From Clusia tigrina (taxonomy: Eukaryota > Arthropoda > Insecta > Diptera > Clusiidae), in the NCBI GenBank assembly GCA_920105625.2, contig OV050033.1, positions 16,078,001-16,142,000 on the forward strand: a DNA stretch of 64,000 nucleotides, written 5' to 3'. Made by a program: the position numbers and the translations under genes. Below the pieces are notes generated by a model. It did not search any database and was not told the DNA's origin. It saw nothing but the letters and a program-made list of their open reading frames with translations. Position 1 is the first letter of the stretch, and each line of letters begins with the position of its first letter. Shown here piece after piece: positions 1 through 11,450 of the stretch.

Positions 1-330
1 CGGTGCAAATTCTGCACAAGTTCATCATGGTTTCGTGTTGGCGTTGTAGTCGTTGTTGGTTTTGCTATTTAGACTTTTTAAAGTGATATTCGTGCAACAC
101 TTGTTGTTGCTGTTATTATCATTTTCGGTTTTTAGGTTGATTGCAGTTCAAATTTTGTAGCACTTGTTTGGCGGTTGGTTGTTGAGGACAACAACTGCAA
201 CGGTGATGATGATGACGATGATGACGATGAAGATGGCACTGCTGTTGTTGATGATGATGATCATGTTGATGCTATTTATTGGTGTTTGCCGGAGTGGCAA
301 ACGATTAGAGAATTCAGAGGTTTCGATTAA
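1..330. other. Non-repetitive island with GAT-rich microsatellite
   Basis: No gene is visible. The stretch is rich in GTT/TTG triplets, and at about 205-262 it carries an imperfect (GAT)n tract with GAC and GAA interruptions. This composition recurs in the other islands of the window and differs from the AT-rich repeat-filled DNA that follows. I see no open frame of useful length and no splice or promoter signal that I would defend. Confidence 0.5.
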
Positions 331-747
331 TCATGATTAAATGGTTTGTAATTGTACAAAACAATCAAAGGTAATGTGCAGATTGGTTTAAATTTTAATG
401 AGATGTTCTCAGTGGTAGAAATGTTAATTAATTTAACCTTTCCTTGACAGAATTAAACTGCCGAATTTCATGTTTGTTTATTAAATATTTAAAAATTTCT
501 CTGATGTTTAATAGAATCATATAATTTTTTATATTAAAATGTTTTTTATAAATTTTAAATGAAGTGGGAAGTCATGAAGAAAGATTAAGTTACTTCATAA
601 ACCTTGCCAGAGTTTCTCCAATTATGGATTGAATAGGACCATTTTTTTCATGGATATAGAAACCCAGATATCGATATTTTTAATCATCATTCAGACACCC
701 TCAAAATAGAGAACCGACTTGCATCACTTCAAGCAAATCTGGCTTAA
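331..747. other. AT-rich spacer, nothing recognised
   Basis: The sequence is AT-rich with short A and T runs. No repeat, RNA gene or coding frame was recognised. The part from about 640 could be a strongly decayed extension of the retrotransposon fragment that follows, but I cannot align it. Confidence 0.45.
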
Positions 748-1077
748 AATGGCCCCAAGGTTTTCTATGGAACTGATACAAGTAAACAAACCGTTTATCG
801 GAGTATAGTAGGCATCTTAACCGGACACTGCCTTATTGGAACACATTCATACAGACTTAGATTCCCTCATAACGATTTCTGTAGAAGCTGCGAAAATGAG
901 GAAGAAGGAGATAGTGTGAAGCAGCTTTTATGCAAATGTCCAGCGCTGCGGACGCTTCCACTATATGAGAAAGTACGTCTTCAGCACCTTTTGGAGCTTG
1001 AGCAGCCTTCAATACGAAGCATACTTCTATCTACCAGAGAAAGTAAATGGTTTACTGACATGAGTACTGCCGACTGA
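748..1077 (+). mobile_element. Non-LTR retrotransposon fragment, C-terminal end of ORF2
   Basis: An open frame runs from 748 to a TGA at 1075-1077; the preceding in-frame stop is TAA at 745-747. It encodes the block L-T-G-H-C-L-I-G-T-H starting near 826, then a zinc-finger-like pattern with F-C-R-S-C, an acidic EEE run, and Q-L-L-C-K-C-P-A-L. This order (LTGHC block, then C-x2-C...C-x-C-P) is the same as in the other fragments of this window. In insect I-like or LOA-like elements it follows the RNase H domain. The usual histidine after the acidic run is replaced here (VKQLLC instead of VEHLLC). Reverse transcriptase and RNase H are missing, so it is a dead 5'-truncated copy. No recognisable 3' tail follows the stop. 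Confidence 0.7.
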
Positions 1078-1317
1078 GGTCTTCGACTCGCAGAGAAAAC
1101 GATATTTTAGAAGGAAGCATTTTTGAGACCAAGCCGGAGGCAGGATTTGTACCTCAGTGTGAGTCTAGCATGCTTACCACTGATTCACAGAGGACGGATA
1201 GGGTGTAATAGTACGACCTTATATACAAATATCATAAAATAGCCCTTTATACAAGAGTACATGCAAGAAATAATCAGGTCATTTAAAAACGCTACAATAT
1301 TGTTTGTATTATTAGTA
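1078..1317. other. Spacer, nothing recognised
   Basis: Possible decayed 3' untranslated sequence of the preceding retrotransposon fragment. No conserved tail motif is visible. Confidence 0.4.
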
Positions 1318-1410
1318 TAGGTAGGTAGGTAGGAGTGGCAGCTTAGTTCACCTAAAGCACACTTAAGCACACCTAATGAATGGCCCGTTGTGATACCACA
1401 GTGCTATTAT
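1318..1410 (-). mobile_element. Retrotransposon 3' end with GGTAGG tract (minus strand)
   Basis: Four to five copies of GGTA at 1318-1333 are followed by AGTGGCAGC, then AAGCACACTTAAG, then TTGTGATACCAC at about 1388-1399. The same order of blocks occurs at 28388, 44674 and 59532 on the minus strand and at 33745 on the plus strand. At 59532 the blocks lie directly downstream of an RNase H/LTGHC coding remnant read on the minus strand. I therefore read the GGTA tract as the complement of a (CCTA)n 3' tail. Confidence 0.6.
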
Positions 1411-1499
1411 TATAACTTAAACCATACTATAATATGTCTTCTAGGATTTTAGGGATCTCATGGAATAGTACGAACTAAGTTGTTCTACGACAAGATATA

Positions 1500-1798
1500 A
1501 AGAAACATGTCGAGATCATGCAAGTGCAGCTAGCATGCTTACAACTAGACCATGGAGAGCGGCTAAGCTACAATCTTTATTCAAGAAACTCACACAAACA
1601 CTTCTTAACAAGTATAGATGGTCTGTGCCAGTCAGGTGTTAACAACCTTCTTGGCTTTGTAAAAGGTTCAGGGTGGTTCAATCTGGAGGGGGAAGCGTAG
1701 CCACGCCTCGCATCCGGGGCTCACAACGGACCCAACTGGTGGTCTAAGTGGCATCACTGGTTTATTGGTGATGCGGCTGCCCTACCTACCTACCTACC
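1500..1798 (+). mobile_element. Retrotransposon 3' end with (CCTA)n tail (plus strand)
   Basis: The plus strand ends in CCTACCTACCTACC at 1780-1798, preceded by GGACCCAACTGGTGGTC at about 1727 and a short dyad (GGCATCACTGG...TTGGTGATGC). A 60-codon open frame at 1518-1700 leads into this end and could be the last part of the element's reading frame, but I recognise no domain in it. The element faces the minus-strand 3' end at 1318, so two truncated copies lie head to head. The 5' boundary is uncertain. Confidence 0.5.
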
Positions 1799-2399
1799 AC
1801 ACAGAAACTGTATGGAAGGATGTAGGCTTCAGCGGCAATAAAACTTAGAACATAATAGTGGAATAGAAATTCACATTAACAGTGAAAAATGACACTAGAG
1901 ACATAAAACAATATTGGTTTAGCAGAACAATTGCAATATGGCACAGTGTCAGCAGCACCACAGTAATATCTACAGAAGGGCCAATCTTCAGTCAGACAAG
2001 AAATAACGTTAGGAATGAAGGACAATTTCAAATCTCACCAAATATGAAGCGAAAGGGGCTTCTAGTTGCCCATACTTGAATTGAGTCGGAGTGTTGTTCG
2101 AAGCTTTGCTACCTTGAAGTTTGAAATAGGCAGGTTGAGGCAGCATTAGTTCTAAAGACCGAACAATTATTTGTCGAAACATTCGATTCTAGCGTGATTT
2201 GCACTAAAAGACTGGGAGTGTCTTCTGAAATACTGCTTCACTGCAAACGCATCAAATTATTGCACCTGGCTCAGCAATTGAGTACTGAAAATAAGTACGT
2301 AATTGCTGTCCCACTTGCAGATCAAGTAATGTAATTATTATGCAGCGTCAAGTTTTCAAAATTCTGACTGCAATTAAAAAATCATAAACTAAATTAGTA
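1799..2399. other. AT-rich spacer, nothing recognised
   Basis: Short random open frames only. No repeat shared with the rest of the window was seen. Confidence 0.45.
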
Positions 2400-3480
2400 C
2401 ATGACACAAAAGACTGTGGCAGCAACAACAAAGTAAACGCACAACGCAGCCGAGGCACAAAGAACATTTGCCAAAAAGAAAACTGTGCAAAATTTAAACA
2501 CACAAATTAAACTGTTAACTGAAAATTCTGTTTCAATGCTATAATCGCAGCCTCAAGGCCTTCGGACAGCCTCCAAACAGCCTTTGTTTGCTGTGCGGAG
2601 CGAGAGACTGAAATTATCTGTTTGGTTGTAAATTCTTGGCAAAAAGATAAACATTTTTAGGTCTTCAGTGCAGAACTTCCCTTCTCACATAAGAGCCAGT
2701 GAAGTTGGTCTTTTTGTGTTGCTGTTCTTGATACTCGTAGTTTTCGCAGCGGTAACGCTTGGCAACGTTATTCACTTGTCACGCTCTAATTTTCATTCCC
2801 ATGACATAACAGCAGCCATGCCAGCCGCAGAGCCAGAGAGTGGCTGTTTGGTGGATTGGTTGGTGCATTAGTTGGTTGTTGGGTTGGTGGCTGAGTGGCA
2901 GTGGAAGTGGAAGTAAGCGTTGGAGTAGCTAAACTCAAATTGAGTTGGTGTGCGACATTCGCAAAGAAGCAGATACCAAAGGCAGACAAAAAAGACACAG
3001 ACACAGCGCTGAGCTGGATTGCAGTTTAGTCTTGTAAAGTGGTATTTTAAGAGCTGCACTTTTGTAATTGTTATTGTTGTTGTCTGCGCTTAAAAATGTC
3101 GCACCGAGAGCTGCATACAAAATGCTAAAATCATGCTTCCAACGACAATGACTGCAATAATGATAACAACAACAATGACAATAACAACATCAACAACAAC
3201 ACCAGCAACAGTTGCAGTTCTCATTCTTTGGAACTTAAGTTTCCTGTTGAATGCTGAATTGTGCAGCAATTTTTTCTCACTTTTCGTTTGCTTTGTGAAG
3301 GCAGCGTTACCAGTGTTTAAATTCTCCTCTTAAATAACGGGCACAGTCGTATAAACCGCTCCACTACTTCCTTTTGCAATTCTGCTTTAATTCTGCTATT
3401 GAATTGTTTATTTACTCAGTTGATTGCCATTCAGGCAAAAATGCTGCGTTACAATTGACTTTAATTGCGGACATCAGGGC
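2400..3480. other. Non-repetitive island with CAA-rich tract
   Basis: The island holds GTTGGTTG-type runs near 2850-2900 and a (CAA/ACA)n tract at about 3158-3210. Overlapping short frames on both strands reflect these tracts rather than coding sequence. Insect introns and intergenic regulatory DNA often look like this, but I see no specific regulatory site. Confidence 0.45.
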
Positions 3481-5397
3481 GTATGCGTAACAATCGGAAT
3501 GGAAGCTCGCATATCACGCCAGTAAATTTCACAAGCAGGAAATGGAAATTATGGTAAAATGGGGTTTATTTGAAGGGGTTTTCGTTTGACTCCGAGCTCC
3601 TTGGTACAGCAGTTCGCGCCTCAAGTTCTTTGTGCTGGGTTGATCTTTACTCGCCTGCTATATTTTTATTTCAACACTAATTCTGTTTATTTATTACCAT
3701 GGATCTCGCTTTTATGGCCAATTTTATTAGCTTGTCAAATCATAAATTTTTAAAATTTGCACATTTATGACTTTTTTCTCATACTAATTGCAATTAAGTT
3801 TATCAAAGCCACAGCGAGGCTGAGAAATTGCTGAAGATTTCCAGCGTGTAATTAAGAATGATGCTGTTTGGTATTGCAGTTAATTATTTACTCATAAATT
3901 TTAATGCTACAAACAGAGTACCTATCTTACGGGCATAGGAAATTTGACGCTGTTAAAATTGTATCCGGTTGGTTTCTGGCTTCAAGTTTATGTATTTACT
4001 TTTCTTCATTATGAATTGTGTGATTTTGTCTGTTTAATGTAATAACGTATTTATTAGGGAAAATCAACAGTTTTGCGTGGGAGCTATGAATGTGTAAGAT
4101 CGCCATCACCAAGCGTAGCGTGAACAAGGTCAGTTTTGTACAAAATTGAACAATTTTAGTTACTTTTTTATTGTTTTATTAAAGAGATTTTCAAGATTTC
4201 GAACACTCTGAAGTTAAGTCAAGTTTCTGGGGCACTCTATTCATAAACGGTTGTTTTTCTATCTCATCTGGTTTTCATGACTATATGGGAACTTACGTTT
4301 TCATTGGTGGAAGCTTCTTTCTTTGGTCATTGGTGGAAGCTTTTTTCTGTTCTGATGTCTGTATTCCTCTGTTCGTTTTTATAGTGTGTGAGGTTAATAG
4401 GTGCTTGATAATATCTCAGGAATTTTCTTAATCACAAAGTTTGGAGACCAGTTGCCTTGTAAAATCCGCACTCCCTCCCTCACTCCTTGATCACAAGCAC
4501 CAAGCAGTCGATGTCTAACTTTACCAGGATTTTGAAGTCATCAATGGCCAATTTGCAACCATGTACTCGTAAAGCGATATTTTCACCTCAAGCTGAAGAC
4601 CTTTATATATGCAGACTAATAATAATTAATTTCTATGGTTTCTCAGGGGAGCAGAGGGCCACAGACTAAACACGGGTAGAAATCTTTATAAAATTATGAG
4701 AATCTGAGCTGTGTTTGTAACACCCAAAAGAAGACGTGGCACTTATAGAAAATAGTACTATTATTCAGCGTGACTTTCTTAGTGGATTTGGTTAAGGTCT
4801 TCAGGCGATCTGCCTATTACTTGTACTGTTGCTACTGAAAATTTTGTTCCACCCAAAAATAACTTTCCCTAAGGATCGATAGATAAATGGAAAGAGTTGG
4901 ACGAAGAACCGGGGTGAAAAAAGTTCTCGGTATACTGAGACACGTGATGACAATGAATGAGCCTGATAGATAACGGAAAGGGAAGGATGGGAGATAGAAG
5001 AGTTGTGAAGGAGGAAGTTACACCTTTTCAAGTTTCTTCAACTCTTTTATGAAGCTTAGAAGTCTGTAGAAGAATAAGAACTGAATCTTGGCCATTCCCA
5101 CTACATTGTACCATGATATAAGCCATCTCATTCTGACTAAGACAGGAGAAACACCGAGAAACTGATCTGTACTGTTCTGTTGTTGTTCCTGCAGATAAGA
5201 GACGCAGTTCGGACTCTTGAAGATGCCAATGCATAAACATTGTCTTGACCTTAAGATAATCTATGATTGCTAAATGAATCGCATCTGACAAAGAGCACTA
5301 CTATCTTCTATATAATTAGCTTTGCTAAGTCGTTTAAAATAAGTTCCGATTTGTGATATGATGACAAAATGTGGTAGTAATTTATATCAGACAAACT
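3481..5397. other. AT-rich region, one small duplication
   Basis: No gene was recognised. A 25-base direct duplication around CATTGGTGGAAGCTT occurs at about 4299-4342. One TACTCGTA 8-mer is at 4564. The remaining short frames (4487-4669, 4801-5291) show no family resemblance. Confidence 0.45.
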
Positions 5398-5905
5398 TCC
5401 CAAGAAAGGAAGCAGCCTCTCCGCTTGTAGACCCGGAACCATTTTGTGATTTAGGAAAGGGGAACCTCTCCTCATTCATTCAAAAGTAGAATACAAAGAA
5501 AGAAGGGTGTACTGGGACAACTTACGAGGGTTACCACAATCACAATCGCTTTTAGGGAGCTATAAACTAAAACGTTTCTAAGATTGTATGGAACTAAATA
5601 AGATAATTTAAGAATCATTACAGGAATTCTGACAGGGCACTGTATGTTGAATTATTACCTAACAAGGCTGGGAATTTACACTCATGAGGTTTGCAGGGTT
5701 TGCAGGGAAGAAGATGAGACCGTGAAACACATGCAGGGATTATGCACAACCGAAAGAAGCGTTTGGGTCATCGTCTAATATCAAATGAGAAAATAAGGGT
5801 CAGTAAAATATGCCTAAGAATAAAATTTATCGAGGAAACTGGACTCAGAGAAATACTCTGAATCTACGAAGGGGGCACAATAGATCTTTAAGGTCGACGT
5901 GAAAA
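5398..5905 (+). mobile_element. I-like non-LTR retrotransposon fragment with 3' tail
   Basis: A decayed reading frame starts with A-R-K-E-A-A-S-P-L and continues through E-P-F-C-D-L, the residues that follow the last RNase H motif in this family. After several stops the frame is open from 5611 to a TAA at 5776. It reads I-L-T-G-H-C-M-L-N-Y-Y, then V-C-R-V-C-R-E-E-D-E-T-V-K-H, giving C-x2-C-x9-H. A frameshifted remainder leads to the conserved 3' end GGGGGCACAATAGATCT at about 5871-5887, then AAGGTCGACGTG. The 3' half is closely similar to 63785-63960. The copy is truncated at its 5' end and has several frame breaks. Confidence 0.75.
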
Positions 5906-6199
5906 ACCATTATATATATATACACCATATATAAACACCCTTGTAACTATATTGAACCAACATGTTCCGGTTGTAATTTGAATCACCGTCAGTTTGAAGA
6001 GGAATTGGTTTTGGCTTTTTAAGCTATGAAAAATAGTCTTTATATCCCTCATAATATATAAAAATATATCTGCTAATTATTAATTACCGTAATAATATTT
6101 AAGAAATACTAAATTACGTTAACAACGTCAAATAAAAAGCTATTCAAACAGTACAGCAATCACGTTAAATGTTAGTGTAAGAAAAGCATTCTGCAGCAC
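5906..6199. other. AT-rich spacer with short (TA)n
   Basis: A (TA)n tract at about 5911-5921 and another short one near 5928 follow the retrotransposon end. It may be a degenerated 3' tail or an independent microsatellite. Confidence 0.4.
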
Positions 6200-7386
6200 T
6201 TAAATAATAACTTCAGCTTTGCTACTCGTCCGAAGATAATTAGCTGTGTGGAAATAGTTCCATGGACAGAAGCAGTTTCGTTGTTAACGTTTTTAGTCTG
6301 AGCCACAGCCAAACTCAGCGTTTGCAGCATCATCGATGTTGCTATTCAACTACAATTGTAGTTATGTAAATTTCGAACAGCAACACCAACAATGCAACGA
6401 CAACCACAACAACATCCGCAACAACAACACTTGATAAGCCAAGCAACACCAACACAGCGCATTAAACGGAGTATTAAACATAATTTAAGACAAAACGAGG
6501 CAAGTATTTTTGCAATTATGGCCACAAAAAATGAATAAAAATAATAGTAAAATAGTTGAGGCAAAATCAACAGCGCAGCGTGGTGCAAACGATGCAGGCA
6601 CGAATTAGCCAAATTAGTGAAGAGTCTCCACAACACTTTATTAAGCTAGCTTAATGTGGCAATTAGTGATTTATTGCGGCTGCAAGCAACTCAATTCCCA
6701 TCAGCATATTAAAATTCCATACAAACTTGGTCAAGAAGACCAAATAAAACATGTTTGAAAACTAATTTTGGCAAACATAAAAAAGTAAAGCAAAAATTTA
6801 ACAACACGGAAAGACACTCTTCCGTGCACGGACATTGAGGGTCGCATTTGCATGCTTCACATAACTTGGCGGCTGATGAAATCGCTCGTACGATATATCG
6901 TTTGCTTATTTTAATTACTTTATTTAAGCTTAATTGTTATTTAAGTATAGACAGACGCTTATGCAAATGCGACAATTTTCCCAAGCTACACCCAGGAGCT
7001 TCCCTGAGCTGGGGCACTGCCACGATTTGCATGCCATCCACCTGAGCACTGCGCAAGCGGTTGCGCAACATTGCTTTGTGAACTTGAATCAAGGTCTTTG
7101 CCATGCCATGCCAAGTCAGGCCGGGCACCTTTTTCTCAACGCTGCTAAATTATGACGTGACGCTTTGAACCGCACCACAATTCCGCACAACAATGCCGCA
7201 CAACAATACAAACGGAGCCAACTACGAGGCAGAGGAGGCAACACTGTATGGAGTGAAAGACGCCAATGAACGCAGTGATGGCGTGGACTGAGCATGTGCT
7301 GTTCGTGATGCTGTGTCGCTGCTGTGCAATGCCGCTTAAGTGCCTCCAATGAATTTGCTGCCTTTACTGTGGTGTGTCTATGGGTA
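6200..7386. other. Non-repetitive island with CAACAACA runs
   Basis: The island is rich in CAACA words (6376-6430) and has mixed composition. The minus-strand frame at 6346-6636 reads as a cysteine-rich run produced by the CAA/CAACC triplets and is not a plausible gene. Other frames at 6848-7349 overlap each other on both strands and look random. Confidence 0.45.
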
Positions 7387-7454
7387 TTAAGTGTGTGTGT
7401 GTGTGTGTGACTATGGGTATTAAGTGTGTATTAAGTGTGTGTGTATGTGTGAGT
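7387..7454. repeat. (GT)n microsatellite, interrupted
   Basis: Two GT runs are separated by CTATGGGTATTAAGTGTG, part of which is itself duplicated (GGGTATTAAGTGTG occurs at about 7381 and 7416). This is slippage plus a small local duplication. Confidence 0.8.
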
Positions 7455-8780
7455 GTATTTTTCCTTTTATTTTATTTTTGTTGTTGTTTGATTTTTTTTG
7501 AAATATTTTTCAACTTGCTTAGGGCCATCATAAAACATGTTTAGTCATTTGTTTGAGCATCATTTTCGTTGCTTGTTTTGACCAATGCACGGAAAAAACA
7601 ATCAACAACACCAACAACAACACAAACACTGGTAATAATGATAGTAGACAAAGCTGTTGTTTCTTTTTAAGTGGTTATAATGTTGACACGCGTGTAACGT
7701 TAATTTGTCATTTATTGTTATGAGAGGCTTGGAGGAAAAGCAAAGCGAGAAAAACCAAACTAAGTGAAGGTCACGAAGGAGGTGAGGCTCTGAACAGTTA
7801 TTTAGTACGTTTGTCTATTAAGTTTGGTTTTAGGGAAAGTAACGGAAATCGAGGAGGCGCGTCTAGGCATGCATTTTCGTTTGTGTGTCGTGAGCTAGTT
7901 TTGAAAATTAGCTGTCTTAGGACGAAAACAATGTTGGGCAATATTTCCACACCTCTTTCTCAAACATTCCGGTAATGTGAAGATTTCGTTCATGGTATTT
8001 CTTAATAGAGCTTCATTTCTATATAGCCGAGGAATGGTATAAAGGTAAATTTAAGGTGCTGCACTGAAGACTCTTGCAGATATTAAGTTTATCAGCTTGA
8101 ATCTATTTAACATTTGAAATGGACCCTATGAATACGTAAAAAGACTCTAGAGCTACTGTAATATCAACCTTTGCGTATACAAAGTTCCTGTACGCATTTT
8201 CAACTTCACTTTAAACAGTTCTGTGGTCAGTTCTTTCACACATACATCTTATCTAGCTTCAGTAGACTCTTGGTAATCCAAATGAAACTCTTTGGCTGTA
8301 GATCAATGAGAAAAATCTGCTCGCTCAGGAGTAGAAACAAAAACCGTCCTATTATTTACACTGCCAAGTTTCTTGAGTGCTTTTAGAATTGCTAAGAAAT
8401 AATTCAGTTACCATGGACTGAACACCATAATTTCCTTGCCAAAATCAGAACTTTAAAATCTTCCACAAAGTTTCTTCAGACATACGAAAGCATTTTTTTA
8501 AAACTAGATTAAAAATTAGAAACTAAATTTCAAGAATGTCCAGGGCAAAACATAGGCAACAAGTTCGATTCCAAAACACTCACTAACAAGGCCACATTCC
8601 TGCCAGGTTTTTATAGAAATATTCGTAGATGGTCTACGGAAATAATCCTTCAATGAATGAATCTGCCATAAGATCACTTTCAGACTGCGTCTTGAGGTCT
8701 CTTAAGGCTCTCATGAATTTTTGATTGAAAGACCCACCATGTCCCGCACTAGAAACATGGGATGTGCAAAATAAAGAATA
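7455..8780. other. AT-rich region, nothing recognised
   Basis: No repeat family member was identified. A short stretch near 8612-8640 reads I-E-I-F-V-D-G and recalls the first RNase H motif, but nothing around it supports that. Confidence 0.4.
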
Positions 8781-8980
8781 CATTTGGATACTTTGAACAT
8801 AGAAGAGATTGGGTGAATCCTTGGAGAGCACATTTGGATACTTTGAATATAGAAGAGATTGGGTAAATCATTGGAGAATACATTTGGATACTTTGAACAT
8901 AGAAGAGATTGGGTGAATCCTTGGAGAGCATATTTGGATACTTTGAATATAGAAGAGATTGGGTGAAACCTTAGAAAGCA
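8781..8980. repeat. Minisatellite, 4 x 50 bp
   Basis: Units start at 8781, 8831, 8881 and 8931 with CATTTGGATACTTTGAA or TATTTGGATACTTTGAA. Units 1 and 3 share CATAGAAG after GAA, while units 2 and 4 share TATAGAAG, so the array looks like a duplicated 100-bp dimer. Fifty is not a multiple of three, so the minus-strand short frames crossing it are not evidence of coding. Confidence 0.95.
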
Positions 8981-9666
8981 AAAGTTTGTTTAGATTCGCT
9001 TAGATTTCATCCAAAAGTATGAACAAAAACCATAGTAACTGAGCTAGATATATCCAGAAGCATGAACTAAATCTAATTTAGTGCTTGCCTCTTGTTAGGT
9101 CGAAGATCACTTAAAACAGAAACAGATAAATCGATCAAGGTTTATGACTGGATGCTAACATTCTGTACGCTATCATCGAGGGACTCAGAATATACCCCAT
9201 AATTTCAAGATTGTCTAGAGAGAGACTGCATGGCACTCCTTAAAGAATACATATCGTAGAGTTTACAACCGCGTTGACTACCTACGGGCATTTTCAACTC
9301 TTTCCCTTATATATACCATATACACCCAAAGAAAGCAATATCTGAGTAGAGATACTTTAAAAACGTTCTTTTATATTTACAACACACCCTCAGAGCTTCA
9401 GATTTAAAACACGTAGGTAGGTTTGCTACCAGTATTTGCTTCGACATTGTTTCAATATCAAGACATTGCTTCATTGTTTCATTGGCAGGACATTTAACAA
9501 AATTGTTGAATGTTGTTGCCTTAGTTGTAGTTGTCCTTCTGGTTGCCTCGTTGGCATTCCGGCGTTCTGTACGTGTTCTTCACTGGTTTAGATGAGAATC
9601 ATAGCTGAGGAGGTCATTACTTTCACCTATTAACAATCTCAGAGGTAATATCTGTGTTCTAAGAAA
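8981..9666. other. AT-rich spacer, nothing recognised
   Basis: A GTAGGTAGG word at about 9413 may be a remnant of the GGTAGG type of retrotransposon tail, but no adjoining conserved block supports it. No coding sequence was seen. Confidence 0.4.
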
Positions 9667-9953
9667 GGAAGTAGCATCAATTGGAACTCCTCAACCACGA
9701 TAAAGTCTGTCACCTTGCTGTGATAATTGAAATCTTGAGTCAGGGAAGTAGCATCAATTTGAACGCCTCAACCACGATAAACTCTGTCACCTTGCTGTAA
9801 TAATTGAAATCTTGTGTCAGGGAAGTAGGATCAATTGAAACTCCTCAACCACGATAAAGTCTGTCACCTTGCTGTGATAATTGAAATCTTGTGTCAGGGA
9901 AGTAGGATCAATTGAAACTCCTCAACCACGATAAAGTCTGTCACCTTGCTGTG
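9667..9953. repeat. Minisatellite, 3.7 x 77 bp
   Basis: Units begin GGAAGTAG at 9667, 9744, 9821 and 9898. Each contains CTCAACCACGATAAA and CTGTCACCTTGCTGT. The last unit breaks off after CACCTTGCTGTG at about 9953. Units 3 and 4 are nearly identical (GGATCAATTGAAAC), which points to a recent last duplication. Confidence 0.95.
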
Positions 9954-11450
9954 GTTTATTTACACACTCGAACAAGGATTTCCTCACTACGACATCGACT
10001 CACTGGCGACAACATTAGTAGGCTTACCCGCACGCCTTGTGCCGAATGTCAACTTCAAACCCCCGTCGAACACGTGAACCAATGAAATACCAAGGCACAC
10101 GCAACTGACAGCAACGCCGTCTGCAACTTAATAGCCCGCTTAAACGCAGCACACTAATTGCAGAGGCGAGTCAATCAATTTACCTCTAATATGCATATTT
10201 AAACTCCGCGAAATGTCTCTCGGTCATTTGCCATGGTTGAATAAAACATTTCAGCAATTCTAAAATGCCGAGTCAACGAGTCAAATGCTGACACTTAACA
10301 GCCAATTAAACGTGTGGCAAGTTTGAGTGTCACACGCGGCGCAGCGATTGCTGTTGACAGAAATTTGAAAGGCACTTGAAAGCATTTAAAATTGCGTTCT
10401 AATTAAGAAGTGGGCTGATAGCTGAAAAGCCATGTAAGAGCACTCATGCCCACCATAAAGCGTGAGTCATGATTGCAGGCAACTGATTTGTGGCATATTT
10501 TCGTGTGGTAATTTGCCAGAATATGCGCCGACTGCACCCAAAAATGACCCAAAAAAAAATGAAACTATATCAACACAAAAAACGAATCATTAATCGGCTG
10601 CCAGCAAACCCAAAATACGCATTTTGAAATGCAGTTGCTTACGGTGGTGCCCCTCTGCCACTGCCGCATGGCCAGATCAATCTAGCAACATCGATTTTAG
10701 CGAGTTTTCAATTTTCCAATACAATTGTAATCGATTCGGGGCAATCAAAATTATAGCAACTTAACTGTGGTGTACTCGTACTTCAACTGCCACGGCGGCA
10801 GCCACGAAATTTTGCGTTTTCCATGGGGACTGCGGTGATGGAGTTGGCTGCATTCAAGGCAGGAACTTTTTGGACAGATCTGTAGGAGTCGCTGTGAACG
10901 ACACACACTCAAGCGTGCAACAAGCACACTGAAATACACTCACATACACTCAAGCACAGTCACACACACACACTCAAGCACAATCACACACACACACATA
11001 TATAAAAGCAGTGCGGTTTAGTTGCAATCTTTGTTTGCATTTAAAATTAATTTCGTTTTTGTTTCTTTGATTCGTGTTTACTTATTTATTTTTTTCCCTG
11101 TTTTTTTTAAACTAATTTTGCTTCCATTTGTTTATGATGTTTATCTGCCACATGCCTGCTGCAATTTGCAGTAAGCCGCCTGCATTGCTGCACTGACCAC
11201 AATTGAGCATTTGCATAGCAAATTATCGCTTGCAACATATTCCAAATTGGTTGATTAAAAATGCTGATTTGGTTTTTATCTGCTCGGTGTGGCTCGTAAA
11301 AACTTGCATAATGCGTGTAATTATTTGTGCTACAAAAAGAGCACTGATTTTAAATGATTGCAATTATAATTGTAAAGAAGGAAAAATGACAACAACAACT
11401 GAACAATAATTGCAAATCCGCAGAAAAGTTACAAATGTTGTTTTGAGCTC
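9954..11450. other. Non-repetitive island with (CA)n tracts
   Basis: Mixed-composition sequence without a gene. A compound tract at about 10906-11003 alternates ACTCAAGCACA with (CA)n runs and ends in CATATATA. One TACTCGTA 8-mer is at 10773. The short frames at 10751-10939 and 11203-11409 show no recognisable family. Confidence 0.45.

Noticed and set aside
8612..8640. I-E-I-F-V-D-G reading resembling the first RNase H motif
   Set aside because: A stop follows immediately and no other RNase H motif is present nearby.
8781..8980. CRISPR-like regular repeats (also the other arrays)
   Set aside because: The repeats are directly contiguous with no unique spacers and the setting is eukaryotic, so they are minisatellites.
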